From positions 66,019 through 130,018 of the forward strand of contig NZ_JACSQO010000008.1 of the NCBI RefSeq assembly GCF_014836595.1: a stretch of DNA of 64,000 nucleotides, given 5' to 3'. Both the position numbers and the translations under genes were made by a program. The notes under the pieces are model-generated. The model did no database searches. It was not told the origin of the DNA and saw only the letters and a program-made list of their open reading frames with translations. Every line of letters starts with the position of its first letter. Within the stretch, counting starts at the first letter, position 1. This DNA comes from Psychrobacillus faecigallinarum. Lineage in GTDB: Bacteria > Bacillota > Bacilli > Bacillales_A > Planococcaceae. Positions 1 through 7,765 of this stretch are shown here, in pieces.

Positions 1-495
1 GACAAATTGAATCTCTTCTACTCCATGATGCTTATTTACATATACCGCCATTGCAAACAATACATTTGCTAATAGCTGTGTGTAATCAAACAAAATCTCT
101 GGTACTTCTCTTTCTAATGAAACTTTATGTAAAGCCCTTACAGATTTTTTTGCTTCACTACGACACACGTGTAATTCACATGCAGCTGTTGAGCCTTGTG
201 GAAGTACGAATATATCTACTCTTCCTTCCACTTCACTTACGTAGAAATCATACATATCACTTAGAATTTGTAAATCCTCTTCATTGATTGCTAGCTTCCC
301 TCTAACAGAACCATTTACGTGATATGCCATCGGTGCCAGATACATTAAATCCTCGTAAACTCTTGGAATATCTTTTGTTAAAGATGCGGCCAATCCAATA
401 CGTGTGGTCAATGAGTCTGTTCTAATCTCAAAGTCTACTGTAGACGGCTTTTCTCTCATAAATGGATAACAAATATATCGCATGTTTTTTTTCAA
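1..495 (-). CDS. ATP:cob(I)alamin adenosyltransferase-like protein (partial, runs off left edge)
   Basis: Reading leftwards from a TTG at 493-495 behind AAAGGGGG, 165 codons stay open to the window edge, so the C-terminus is missing. The segment FVLPQGSTAACELHVCRSEA, followed by a helix with DYTQLLANVLFAMAVYVNK, matches the C-terminal half of PduO-type cobalamin adenosyltransferases, which make adenosylcobalamin from cob(I)alamin and ATP. The N-terminus (MRYICYPFMREKPSTVDFEI) does not resemble the usual ATP-binding TKTGDxG start, so the protein may be a divergent or non-catalytic relative. A cobalamin riboswitch and terminator lie directly upstream, which independently supports a B12-related role. 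A start at the ATG at 483 is possible but too far from the ribosome site. Confidence 0.75.
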   Translation of the reverse strand, partial: MKKNMRYICYPFMREKPSTVDFEIRTDSLTTRIGLAASLTKDIPRVYEDLMYLAPMAYHVNGSVRGKLAINEEDLQILSDMYDFYVSEVEGRVDIFVLPQGSTAACELHVCRSEAKKSVRALHKVSLEREVPEILFDYTQLLANVLFAMAVYVNKHHGVEEIQFV

Positions 496-561
496 TGCTC
501 TGCCCCCTTTCCAAGTTATTTGTGAATTTTCGGCAATACAATACTCGACTTCTTACAGCAC

Positions 562-591
562 AAAAAACGCCACCCTAAAAAAGGGCGGCGC
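562..591 (-). terminator. Expression-platform terminator of the cobalamin riboswitch
   Basis: On the minus strand a GC-rich stem (CGCCGCCC with GGGTGGCG, T-rich loop) is followed by six T. It lies between the B12 aptamer and the adenosyltransferase start, where a B12-dependent transcription terminator belongs. Confidence 0.8.
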
Positions 592-677
592 AATACCTAT
601 TTATCGTTAGAAATTTAATCGAAAATAGAAACGTGCCGTACAACCCCTTAACTTCCGAAGAGTATTTATACGTTCAA

Positions 678-848
678 GAAAAGGCCGGTCTCCTGGCTCA
701 TGCATCATTTTACTCTAAGAACCTTCCCATTGGCTTTTAGCCAACAGTGGTATTTTTCTTATTTCATCAGCATTTACAGTTGCGGATACAGCTTCGGTTT
801 TTCACCGAATTCCCTAATTAAGCTGACAAGTCAGCACCTTTTCCCTGC
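678..848 (-). promoter_or_regulatory. Cobalamin (B12) riboswitch aptamer
   Basis: The minus strand carries the hallmark elements in order: AAGGTGCTGAC near 840, a GGGAATTCGGTGAAAAACCG hairpin with GCTGTATCCGCAACTGTAA, and the B12 box GAGCCAGGAGACCGGCC near 684-700. The order and spacing match the AdoCbl riboswitch class. Binding of adenosylcobalamin would favour the downstream hairpin and switch the adenosyltransferase off. The rest of 496-991 holds only this leader and the promoter region of vanZ. Confidence 0.93.
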
Positions 849-991
849 AAAAATTATTCACTTATCGTAAGTGTACCATAGCCTTTCAATTGGTGATAGA
901 AGCTTGTGAAACAACCAGCTTTTTACTCTTTTATTAGCTATAAAGTCTGCAATTATTTTGTTTCTCATTCAATTTATGCTACTGTTTTTAT

Positions 992-1465
992 ATGAAAAAA
1001 TTTATTCCACTTTTACTTTTACTTGTCTTTGTATTTATAGCCTCCGGGCAGACTTCCGAGCAACAGTCTTTGGAGGCCGTGCTTAAAGAATGGCTTCCAA
1101 ACAAGCCATTGGAGTCCTTTTTATCATTATTTCATATTCCTTATTGGGGATTCTATGTCTCTGTCGAGGAACGTGGCTACTATGCATTTGTCGAATTCTT
1201 AATAAGAAAAGGAGTCCACTTTTTTTATTTTGGTTTGATTAGTTTAGCTATTTATATTGCTTTGCCGAAGAGGAAGTATCGAAAACTTACTGCAATAATG
1301 ATTACCTTTCTTCTAGCAGTCGCAGATGAATTCCATCAATCCTTTACGAGTGGACGATCTGCCCTTTTTCAGGATGTTCTATTAGATACAGGCGGGGCTA
1401 TTTTTGTCATGCTTCTGCTAACGTTTGTTCAATGGTTGAAGCATAGAAAAAACGCTAACCTTTAG
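992..1465 (+). CDS. VanZ family membrane protein
   Basis: The 157-aa product has an N-terminal membrane segment or signal (residues 1-19) and further hydrophobic helices. The VanZ signature is present: RKGVHFFYFGLISL, then DEFHQSFTSGRSALFQDVLLD in the next-to-last helix region. VanZ relatives are small membrane proteins, some linked to low-level teicoplanin resistance; most have no assigned role. The gene is monocistronic, divergent from the B12-controlled gene and convergent with the GerW-like gene. Confidence 0.85.
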   Translation: MKKFIPLLLLLVFVFIASGQTSEQQSLEAVLKEWLPNKPLESFLSLFHIPYWGFYVSVEERGYYAFVEFLIRKGVHFFYFGLISLAIYIALPKRKYRKLTAIMITFLLAVADEFHQSFTSGRSALFQDVLLDTGGAIFVMLLLTFVQWLKHRKNANL

Positions 1466-1478
1466 AAGGAAGCGTTCT
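1448..1478. terminator. Weak bidirectional hairpin between converging genes
   Basis: AACGCT and AGCGTT pair around a 14-nt loop between the ends of vanZ and the GerW-like gene, with short A and T tracts on the flanks. The stem is only 6 bp, so this is a low-confidence call. Confidence 0.35.
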
Positions 1479-1486
1479 TTCCCTAT

Positions 1487-1888
1487 CTATTTACATCTTT
1501 TTCTCAACAAGAAAACAATCCCTAGCGTGACTACTGAAAAAACAGTAAGTATTTGATTAAACGGAAGGACAGGCTTGAATTTAACTTCCTCCGCAGTGAT
1601 TTCATATACTCCAACCGGTTTTATCGAAAAGGCACCACCGCCTCCTTCTCCTTGACCTGTAGAATTTTCTTCATCTGAAATCGTGTTACCTCCACCTCCG
1701 CCTCCACCTACAAAATAATTAACTTTGGCAACAGGTAAGATCCTTTTGTTCTCCAATACAATTGGTTCTCCGTATATAAGAGACACATCTTTTTCTCTGG
1801 AAAACTTTTCGAAAATGGAACGGACTGGGGATTGAAACAATGGTAGCTTTCCCCCTTGTTTTTCTAGGTTACTTGATTTTTCCTCCAT
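1487..1888 (-). CDS. GerW/YtfJ-like protein with C-terminal membrane anchor
   Basis: The 133-aa product follows the Spore_YtfJ family layout: an N-terminal helix, YGEPIVLENKRILPVAKVNY, a glycine run (VGGGGGGG, about residue 60), a second glycine stretch GEGGGGAFSIKPVGVYEI, and then a hydrophobic segment at about 109-128 ending in RKRCK. GerW in Bacillus subtilis is a forespore protein needed for normal germination. That protein has no C-terminal membrane anchor as far as I know, so this is a variant. AAGGAG precedes the ATG. It is the last gene of a three-gene minus-strand run behind an acetyltransferase (13-bp gap). A spore role is inferred from the family only. Confidence 0.7.
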   Translation of the reverse strand: MEEKSSNLEKQGGKLPLFQSPVRSIFEKFSREKDVSLIYGEPIVLENKRILPVAKVNYFVGGGGGGGNTISDEENSTGQGEGGGGAFSIKPVGVYEITAEEVKFKPVLPFNQILTVFSVVTLGIVFLLRKRCK

Positions 1889-1901
1889 TAAATTATCTCC
1901 T

Positions 1902-2408
1902 TTAATTTAGAATAAGTGTCATGTGATGTTCTTCGTAATAGACGTCTCTATCCTTTAAAGCCATTTCTTCTACTCCAAATACCTTAAAACCTAATTGTAA
2001 ATATAAATTTTTTGCGGATTCATTATTCGACACAACAGATAGATTAATCTTTTCTATTTCATTAGTTTCTATTGCCTGGTTAATGGCTCGCTCCATTAGG
2101 GCCTTTCCTACACCTTTTCTTCTTCCCTTTGAGCTTACATACATTGCAAAAATATTTGCTCTATGCTTCATTTTTAAGGAACTCTCTTGTGCTAGAGTAA
2201 CCATACCAATTAATTTATCTTCTTCAAACGCACCGAACGTGTAATTGCCATTTACCTTAAAATTACCTTTTACTCGTTCAATTGGATTTTCTCTTTGAAG
2301 AGCTTCTTCATAGCTTGTTCCAAACGCTTCTGGACTGTTTTGCAGAGCATCTAGCCTTAGTTCCCAATAAGCAATGGCATCTACATCTGTTAATCTTCTA
2401 ATATCCAT
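1902..2408 (-). CDS. GNAT family N-acetyltransferase
   Basis: The 168-aa product has the GNAT fold in order: MDIRRLTDVDAIAYWELRLDA, a beta strand with FGAFEEDKLIGMVTL, the acetyl-CoA loop SSKGRRKGVGKALMERAI (motif A, R/Q-x-x-G-x-G/A), and NNESAKNLYLQLGFKVFG near the C-terminus. The substrate is not predictable. The start ATG follows GGAGG. It sits 2 bp after the nucleotidyltransferase gene and is surely cotranscribed with it, an arrangement common for small-molecule-modifying enzymes but without a defined target here. Confidence 0.85.
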   Translation of the reverse strand: MDIRRLTDVDAIAYWELRLDALQNSPEAFGTSYEEALQRENPIERVKGNFKVNGNYTFGAFEEDKLIGMVTLAQESSLKMKHRANIFAMYVSSKGRRKGVGKALMERAINQAIETNEIEKINLSVVSNNESAKNLYLQLGFKVFGVEEMALKDRDVYYEEHHMTLILN

Positions 2409-2410
2409 TC

Positions 2411-3208
2411 CTAAACCTCCAAAAAATAACCTTCATTACATATTTCGTGTGTGTATAATATAAAATCTTTGCAGGTTTCTGCACGAGAGCTTTCTGTGTC
2501 GAATAGTGAGGGGAGCTGCTCTGATGACCGAATCCTCATCCCTTCTTTTAGTAAAGTATGCCATCGAAAAGGTAATATAACTAATCCCTTTTCTAGTGCT
2601 TCTTTTTTTGAAATGATTTGTTGGAACTTTAGAGAATAAAGAATTCTACAAATAGTAGTTGTAACAAACTCCACCATATCATCAGGCACTGAATTAGGTA
2701 TTTCTTTTGATTTCTTATACCAATATTCGTTGATGTTATATTTTAACGTTCCTAAGACATCCTCCCATTTAGTAGAAATGTTTAACTCATGAATTGGTCT
2801 TCCTTGTAATGCAATCCCATGTTTCTTTAAAATCCACCAAGTAACATGATTGATATCCCAATGACCAATTTTTACTTCACCATCTGAGCAATAAGGATAC
2901 GGCAGGAGAATATCATTTGTTTTACCCAGGTCAGCTGTTTGAATATACATTCCATCCATCCGAGCCCCTAATTTCTCTTTAGATATTTGAAAATGGATCT
3001 CTTTTATAATTTCTACTTCTTGTTCATTTGCCGATCTTTTTAATAAAACGATAAAGTCTACATCACTCTTCTTTTCATCAAAAGCTCCTAACGCAATAGA
3101 ACCATACATATAAACACCTTCAATAAAGGCACTTGGTAAGGAGGCATTTAATGCCTGTAAATATTTTTGCATTATGTCATGAACAGGATGCGGCAATACA
3201 TATCCCAC
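2411..3208 (-). CDS. AadA-like nucleotidyltransferase (DUF4111-type C-terminus)
   Basis: The 265-aa product begins with a nucleotidyltransferase core: YMYGSIALGAFDEKKSDVDF holds the GS-x9-DxD catalytic motif (metal-binding aspartates near residues 49-51). The C-terminal half resembles the helical domain of aminoglycoside adenylyltransferases (W-x-x-D/N around HWDINHVTWWILKKHG, then GRPIHEL). Size and layout match the ANT(3'')/ANT(9) group, but sequence alone does not prove aminoglycoside resistance; many Bacillales carry uncharacterised relatives. The start is GTG behind GAAGGAGG. It is the first gene of the minus-strand operon. Confidence 0.8.
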   Translation of the reverse strand: MGYVLPHPVHDIMQKYLQALNASLPSAFIEGVYMYGSIALGAFDEKKSDVDFIVLLKRSANEQEVEIIKEIHFQISKEKLGARMDGMYIQTADLGKTNDILLPYPYCSDGEVKIGHWDINHVTWWILKKHGIALQGRPIHELNISTKWEDVLGTLKYNINEYWYKKSKEIPNSVPDDMVEFVTTTICRILYSLKFQQIISKKEALEKGLVILPFRWHTLLKEGMRIRSSEQLPSLFDTESSRAETCKDFILYTHEICNEGYFLEV

Positions 3209-3354
3209 TGTTGTTTCCTCCTTCTAAATATGTTCAAAATATGTCCCAGGTTCCGAAATTTCGACAAAACATGACAAGTAACACTATTCCAATAAATAAG
3301 ACTAGGTTACATTAGCGCTAACAAATTAATTTTTAGTGAGGAGATTATCAAACT

Positions 3355-4203
3355 GTGAATAAAAAAGTTGCTTGGATAACTGATACTGCTGCTTTATTGG
3401 AACAATCATTTATAGAAAAACATAATATACATGTCTTGCCATTAAATATTGTTTTTGAAGAGGGTGCATTCAAAGAAACAATTGATATGACACACGATGA
3501 ATTCTACGACAAATTAAGAACCGCCAAAGTTCATCCTAAAACATCTCAGCCTCCGATTGGTGAGATGGTACAATTGTATAAAGACTTGAAAGCACAAGGA
3601 TACGAATGTGCTATTGCTGTCCACACTTCCAGTGAGTTGTCAGGAACCTACAACAGTTCACAAACCGCCTCTAAAATGGCAAATTTTAAAGTGTATTCAA
3701 TAGACTCTAAGATAGGCTCTTATCCGATGGTCAAAATGCTCGAAGTCGGAAAAAGCATGGTAGAGGCAGGCCATGACGTAGCGGAAGTCGTGAATCATAT
3801 TGAAAACATGACATTAAACTCCGAATTGTCCTTTATTCCATCTAGCTTAACTCAGCTCCATAAAAGTGGCCGTGTATCTGGCACTAAAGCCTTTCTGAGT
3901 AATCTATTAAATATAAAAGTGGTCATTTCCTTTGATAACGGAAAAGTTGTTATGAAAGCAAAAGTACGTGCTGATAAAAGAGCTAAGAATTATGTAATGG
4001 ACTTACTTCGAAATGATATGAAAAAAGCTGAAATTCCAGAAGTCGCAGTGATTAATTGCAACAATATAAAAGATGCTAAAACCTGGAGAGAAGAAATTCT
4101 GCAGGAATTCCCTAAGCTAAAGGTAATTGTTATCCCGTTGAGCGCCTGTGTAGGAGTTCACGCAGGGGAAGGTACAACTGGACTAAGCTGGGTAAAATAT
4201 TAA
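3355..4203 (+). CDS. DegV family fatty-acid-binding protein
   Basis: The 282-aa product shows DegV features: the N-terminal KVAWITDTAALL strand, HTSSELSGTYNSSQTA (fatty-acid carboxylate site), SLTQLHKSGRVSGTKAFLSN in the second domain, and a terminal VHAGEGTTGLSW. DegV/FakB proteins bind fatty acids and, in some species, present them to the kinase FakA. No kinase gene is nearby. The start is GTG 3355 after GAGGAG; the next ATG is far downstream. The gene is monocistronic. Confidence 0.88.
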   Translation: MNKKVAWITDTAALLEQSFIEKHNIHVLPLNIVFEEGAFKETIDMTHDEFYDKLRTAKVHPKTSQPPIGEMVQLYKDLKAQGYECAIAVHTSSELSGTYNSSQTASKMANFKVYSIDSKIGSYPMVKMLEVGKSMVEAGHDVAEVVNHIENMTLNSELSFIPSSLTQLHKSGRVSGTKAFLSNLLNIKVVISFDNGKVVMKAKVRADKRAKNYVMDLLRNDMKKAEIPEVAVINCNNIKDAKTWREEILQEFPKLKVIVIPLSACVGVHAGEGTTGLSWVKY

Positions 4204-4226
4204 TATATAAAGTGGAGGGTTTGCTG

Positions 4227-4973
4227 CTATTTCGCAAACTCTTCTTTTAATAAGGAGCAAATAGCAGCATCACAAAACCGGCCTTTTTCAAATGCTGATT
4301 TTCTTAATGTCCCCTCGTATACAAATCCTGCCTTTTCTAAAGTTCTTCTCGAAGCAATATTCTCCGGGTCATATAGTGCTTCAATTCTATGCAGATCCAT
4401 TTTTTCAAAACCATGTTTTAAAATTGGCTCTAAAACCTCTGTCATTACTCCAGTTCTCCAAAACTCTGGCGTAACCTCAAAACCGATTTCCGCCTTAAAA
4501 TGTTCTTTTTCCCAATTATGATAGCCGCAGCTTCCTATAATCTTATTGTCTTTCTTAGTTGCTATTCCCCAACGTAACCCCTCATTTTTATGGTACCTTT
4601 TTTGCCAGTTATCAATTATTTTTCTTGCTTCGCTAATATCCTTTAAGACATCTAAATCATAATATTTCATGACCTCGTCCTGTGAAAAATAATGGAATAC
4701 CTCTTGCGCATCGCTTGCTTCTATTTGGCGCAATAAAAATCGTTCTGTTTCCATCCTCGGAAACCTCTTCTTACGTAGATCATAGGCCAATAATACAAAG
4801 AATTGAGCAATCGCAAGGATTCCTACTAATGCGCTAACAAAGATGCTAATCCAAACATATGCAGAAACTTTCCCATCGCCAAGAGGCCCTACTTTTGGCT
4901 GATACATGTCGTATACACCATAAATATTACCTCCTAATAAGACAATTCCTGCAAACAATACAAGCCATTTCAT
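4227..4973 (-). CDS. RimJ/RimL-type acetyltransferase with N-terminal membrane anchor
   Basis: Two hydrophobic helices (about residues 3-22 and 40-62) precede a complete GNAT domain that starts at METERFLLRQIEASDAQEVF. GFEVTPEFWRTGVMTEVLEPIL is the acetyl-CoA loop and NIASRRTLEKAGFVYEGTLR the C-terminal motif, typical of RimJ-like enzymes. The membrane extension is unusual, since most relatives are soluble. I chose the ATG at 4973 because AGAGGGGG lies just upstream; an in-frame ATG at 4997 would place that site inside the gene. Its target is unknown; a membrane-proximal substrate is an inference. Confidence 0.8.
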   Translation of the reverse strand: MKWLVLFAGIVLLGGNIYGVYDMYQPKVGPLGDGKVSAYVWISIFVSALVGILAIAQFFVLLAYDLRKKRFPRMETERFLLRQIEASDAQEVFHYFSQDEVMKYYDLDVLKDISEARKIIDNWQKRYHKNEGLRWGIATKKDNKIIGSCGYHNWEKEHFKAEIGFEVTPEFWRTGVMTEVLEPILKHGFEKMDLHRIEALYDPENIASRRTLEKAGFVYEGTLRKSAFEKGRFCDAAICSLLKEEFAK

Positions 4974-5047
4974 CTTGCTATACCCCCTCTTTAGCATTTA
5001 TTCGAGATAGAAGCTTTAAAATCCTTTTCTCTGCGAAACTTGGGAGC

Positions 5048-5401
5048 TTAACTGCTCTAGGTGACCACGTTTTTACGACAATCCACGCATTATTCACTCA
5101 TTTTGACCAGATTTACGACAATCCCCACGGTTTTTACGACAATCCGGCCATGCTTTACGACAATGTCGAGGTAGTTTACTACAATCCACGCATTATTCAC
5201 TCGTTTTGACCAGATTTACGACAATCCCCACGGTTTTTACGACAATCCGCCCATGCTTTACGACAATGGCGCGGTAGTTTACTACAATCCACTCATTACT
5301 CACTCGTTTTGACCAGATTTACGACAATCCTCACTATTATTACTACAATCTAGACATATTTTACTACAATCCAGGCATAGCTTACTCGCTTTGCCCAGCT
5401 T
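5048..5401. repeat. Phased tandem array of a 21-bp unit with a 103-bp higher-order period
   Basis: TTTACGACAATCC or TTTACTACAATCC begins at 5072, 5112, 5133, 5154, 5175, 5215, 5236, 5257, 5278, 5318, 5339 (first base A) and 5360. The steps are 40, 21, 21, 21, 40, 21, 21, 21, 40, 21 and 21. Each 40-bp step hides one diverged unit (TTCACTCGTTTTGACCAG), so five units repeat every 103 bp. The array fills the intergenic space between the anchored acetyltransferase and the threonyl-tRNA synthetase gene and ends right at the latter's stop codon. No unique spacers are present, so it is not CRISPR. No coding capacity looks real. Confidence 0.9.
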
Positions 5402-5407
5402 CGCGAT

Positions 5408-6601
5408 TTATTGTCCTAGCTGCTGTTCAATAAAAGCTTCAACTTTCATTTCACCAAGACTTCCAGCTTTATGCTTCCTAACGGAGACAATATGCTTCTC
5501 CATTTCTTGGTCTCCGATAATTAGCATGTAAGGATGCTTTTGCATTGCCGCCTCTCTTATTTTTAGTCCTATTTTCTCTACACGGTCATCTATCTCCACT
5601 CGATATCCCTTCTGCTCTAGCTGTTGCTTTACATCTTCTGCATAAGCGACATGTGCATCTGCTATGGGTAAAACCTTTACTTGTACTGGTGCTAGCCAGA
5701 GCGGGAAACTGCCTTGAAAGTGTTCTAATAAAATAGCCATAAAACGTTCTATAGAGCCATAGATGGCACGATGTATCATGATAGGCTGACGCAATTGGTT
5801 ATTCTCATCGACATACTGACAATTGAATTTTTCAGGCATTTGAAAATCAAGCTGTACTGTTCCACACTGCCAACTTCGTCCAAGCGAATCAAGTATATGA
5901 AAGTCGATCTTAGGACCATAAAAGGCTCCATCTCCTTCGTTTACTTGATAATCGACTTGTTTGCTTTTTAGTACAGATTCTAGTGCTTCTTCTGCCTGAT
6001 CCCATGCCTCTACGGAGCCCATAAAATCCTCCGGACGAGTCGATAGCTCTACCTTATAGCTAAAGCCAAACTCCTTATAGAATTCATCTACTAGATCTAA
6101 CACTTTTTCAAGCTCACTCTCAATCTGTTCCTCCAGAACAAATAAATGTGCATCATCCTGAGTAAATGCTCTAACACGTAATAGTCCATTCAGTGACCCT
6201 GAAAGCTCATGGCGATGTACTAATCCTAGCTCAGCATATCGTATAGGCAGCTCTCGATACCCCCTTCTTTTACTATTAAAAATTAATACTGCTCCAGGAC
6301 AATTCATTGGCTTTATAGCATATTTTTGTTCATCTACATCTGCAAAATACATATTTTCATGGTAATGGTCCCAGTGACCTGATTTTTCCCAGAGTTCCTG
6401 CTTCATCATAATAGGAGTTTTTATCTCCTGGTAGCCTGATCGCTGATGCTTCTCTCTCCAAATTTTTTCAAGCTCATTTCGTAAAATCATTCCTTTCGGC
6501 AAATAAAATGGCATACCCGGCGCTTCCTCCATGGACATAAATAATTCTAATTGCTGACCCAATTTTTGGTGATTTAATCTTTCCTCTGCTTTTACTGACA
6601 T
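5408..6601 (-). CDS. thrS: Threonyl-tRNA synthetase, short form without TGS and editing domains
   Basis: The 397-aa product is a class II synthetase of the ThrRS type. It begins just before LPKGMILRNELEKIW (motif 1 region) and carries MNCPGAVLIF (zinc Cys), ELGLVHRHELSG (motif 2), AFTQDDAHLF, PIMIHRAIYGSIERF (motif 3) and a C-terminal anticodon-binding domain (LPIADAHVAYA to the end). Full-length bacterial ThrRS has about 640 residues; the N-terminal TGS and Ser-tRNA editing domains are absent, and the start with AGGAGG shows this is not a truncation artefact. Two tandem threonine T-boxes precede it, as for the starvation-induced thrZ of Bacillus subtilis. It is probably a second, inducible ThrRS beside a full-length one elsewhere. 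Confidence 0.9.
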   Translation of the reverse strand: MSVKAEERLNHQKLGQQLELFMSMEEAPGMPFYLPKGMILRNELEKIWREKHQRSGYQEIKTPIMMKQELWEKSGHWDHYHENMYFADVDEQKYAIKPMNCPGAVLIFNSKRRGYRELPIRYAELGLVHRHELSGSLNGLLRVRAFTQDDAHLFVLEEQIESELEKVLDLVDEFYKEFGFSYKVELSTRPEDFMGSVEAWDQAEEALESVLKSKQVDYQVNEGDGAFYGPKIDFHILDSLGRSWQCGTVQLDFQMPEKFNCQYVDENNQLRQPIMIHRAIYGSIERFMAILLEHFQGSFPLWLAPVQVKVLPIADAHVAYAEDVKQQLEQKGYRVEIDDRVEKIGLKIREAAMQKHPYMLIIGDQEMEKHIVSVRKHKAGSLGEMKVEAFIEQQLGQ

Positions 6602-6633
6602 AATAAATTCCTCCTATTTTTTAAATAAAATCA

Positions 6634-6872
6634 AAAAGACCACACCCGTCCCGGTCAAGGGACGAGTGTGGTCGTGGTTCCACCCTATTTTGTCGTACTT
6701 AATAAAAATACGACTCTCATAAAAGATAACGGTTTCCCGATTACGGATACTAGCAGTAATAGCGTTCCCCCTAATAGCTCTAAGGTGGTAAACCATTCTA
6801 CTTTCTCGCAGGGCTTTCAGCCGGTGACCCTGCTCTCTAAACAGAAAACATTGAATGATTCGTGTCCTTTTC
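6634..6872 (-). promoter_or_regulatory. T-box riboswitch 2 (threonine specifier), gene-proximal
   Basis: The minus strand shows a stem I with AGAGAGCAGGG and GGCTGAAAGCCC, a specifier region TTTACCACCTTAGAGC (ACC, threonine, at 6787-6789), the T-box AGGGTGGAACCACG (6674-6687) and a strong terminator (6640-6671 with T run to 6634). Uncharged tRNA-Thr would stabilise the antiterminator and let transcription reach the synthetase gene. Confidence 0.93.
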
Positions 6873-6900
6873 ACAGCTCAAATATAAAATTACTCATGCA

Positions 6901-7131
6901 AAAAACCACACCCGTCCTGGTAAAGGGACGAGTGTGGTCGTGGTTCCACCCTAATTTTGCAATTCTTAAAGTGAATTGCCTCAAAATGAAGATAACGGTT
7001 CCCCGATTATGGATACTTACTGTTCACCATAATAGCTCCAAGGTGGTAAATCATTCGTTTTTCCTACAGGGATTTCAGCCGACGACCCTGCTCTCTAATA
7101 AGAAATTATCTAAATGACTCATGTCCTTTTC
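6901..7131 (-). promoter_or_regulatory. T-box riboswitch 1 (threonine specifier), promoter-proximal
   Basis: This is a second complete T-box leader upstream of the first. It has stem I with AGAGAGCAGGG and GGCTGAAATCCC, specifier TTTACCACCTTGGAGC (ACC at 7045-7047), T-box AGGGTGGAACCACG (6939-6952) and terminator hairpin 6906-6937 with T run. The two terminator stems are nearly identical, which points to a local duplication. In series they should give a lower basal level and a steeper response to threonine starvation. Confidence 0.92.
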
Positions 7132-7199
7132 TTTGCCTAAAAAAGTTAAATTGATTTTTAATAGTATATTCAACAAGTTTTGAATAGTCAAATATTTTT

Positions 7200-7745
7200 T
7201 TAAACCATACTTCTACCCATTACAACGGTATGATAATATTCCCCTTTAGCTAGCATTTTATCGTTTTTTAAAATTCCTTCTACTTCGAAACCATATTTTT
7301 GATATAGGGCAATTGCCTTCTCGTTCGTATGTAATACGCTTAACGCAATCTTTTTAATATCATTGGCATCTGCCCAAGCAATAGATTCCTTTAAAAAATT
7401 TGTTCCAATTCTTAATCCCCAGTATTCTTTCAAGACGCAGACCCCAAACTCTACTTTATGGGCAAATCGTTTTAAATCGCTTCCCTCACACCTTGAGAAT
7501 CCAACAATCTGATGATTCACTTCAGCTACTAAAAAAAGATTTTTATCAGATTGGGAATCATTTTCTATTAATTCTTTAAATCCTTCTTTATCTATAAACG
7601 CTTCCCCTTGTTCTCTATCTAGGTTTTGTGTTTCTCCATCTATTTGCAGCCTTACCTTAGACAGTTGGTCGGCATCTAATTGATTGGCAGATCTGACTGT
7701 ATAGGAGATACCCCTAATATTAAATCCCTTTGACTCTATTAGCAT
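7200..7745 (-). CDS. GNAT family N-acetyltransferase
   Basis: The 181-aa product has a GNAT core: VAEVNHQIVGFSRCEG strand, VEFGVCVLKEYWGLRIGTNF (motif A region), and LHTNEKAIALYQKYGFEVEGI followed by DKMLAKGEYYHTVVMGR, a pattern common in RimI- and streptothricin-acetyltransferase-like enzymes of Bacillales. The substrate is unknown. It lies 20 bp downstream of the CoA-disulfide-reductase-like gene on the same strand and is probably cotranscribed. Confidence 0.85.
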   Translation of the reverse strand: MLIESKGFNIRGISYTVRSANQLDADQLSKVRLQIDGETQNLDREQGEAFIDKEGFKELIENDSQSDKNLFLVAEVNHQIVGFSRCEGSDLKRFAHKVEFGVCVLKEYWGLRIGTNFLKESIAWADANDIKKIALSVLHTNEKAIALYQKYGFEVEGILKNDKMLAKGEYYHTVVMGRSMV

Positions 7746-7765
7746 TTCCTGTTTCCCACTTTTCT

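Noticed and set aside
4859..5209. 116-aa open frame over the start of the anchored acetyltransferase and into the 21-bp array
   Set aside because: It runs opposite to a well-supported gene and then through repeats; no ribosome site and no recognisable domain.
5072..5401. CRISPR array
   Set aside because: The repeats are 13-21 bp with no unique spacers of constant size, and no cas genes are in the window; the spacers are themselves copies of the unit.
6668..7117. 149-aa frame opposite the T-box leaders
   Set aside because: The DNA is fully explained by two structured T-box riboswitches on the other strand.
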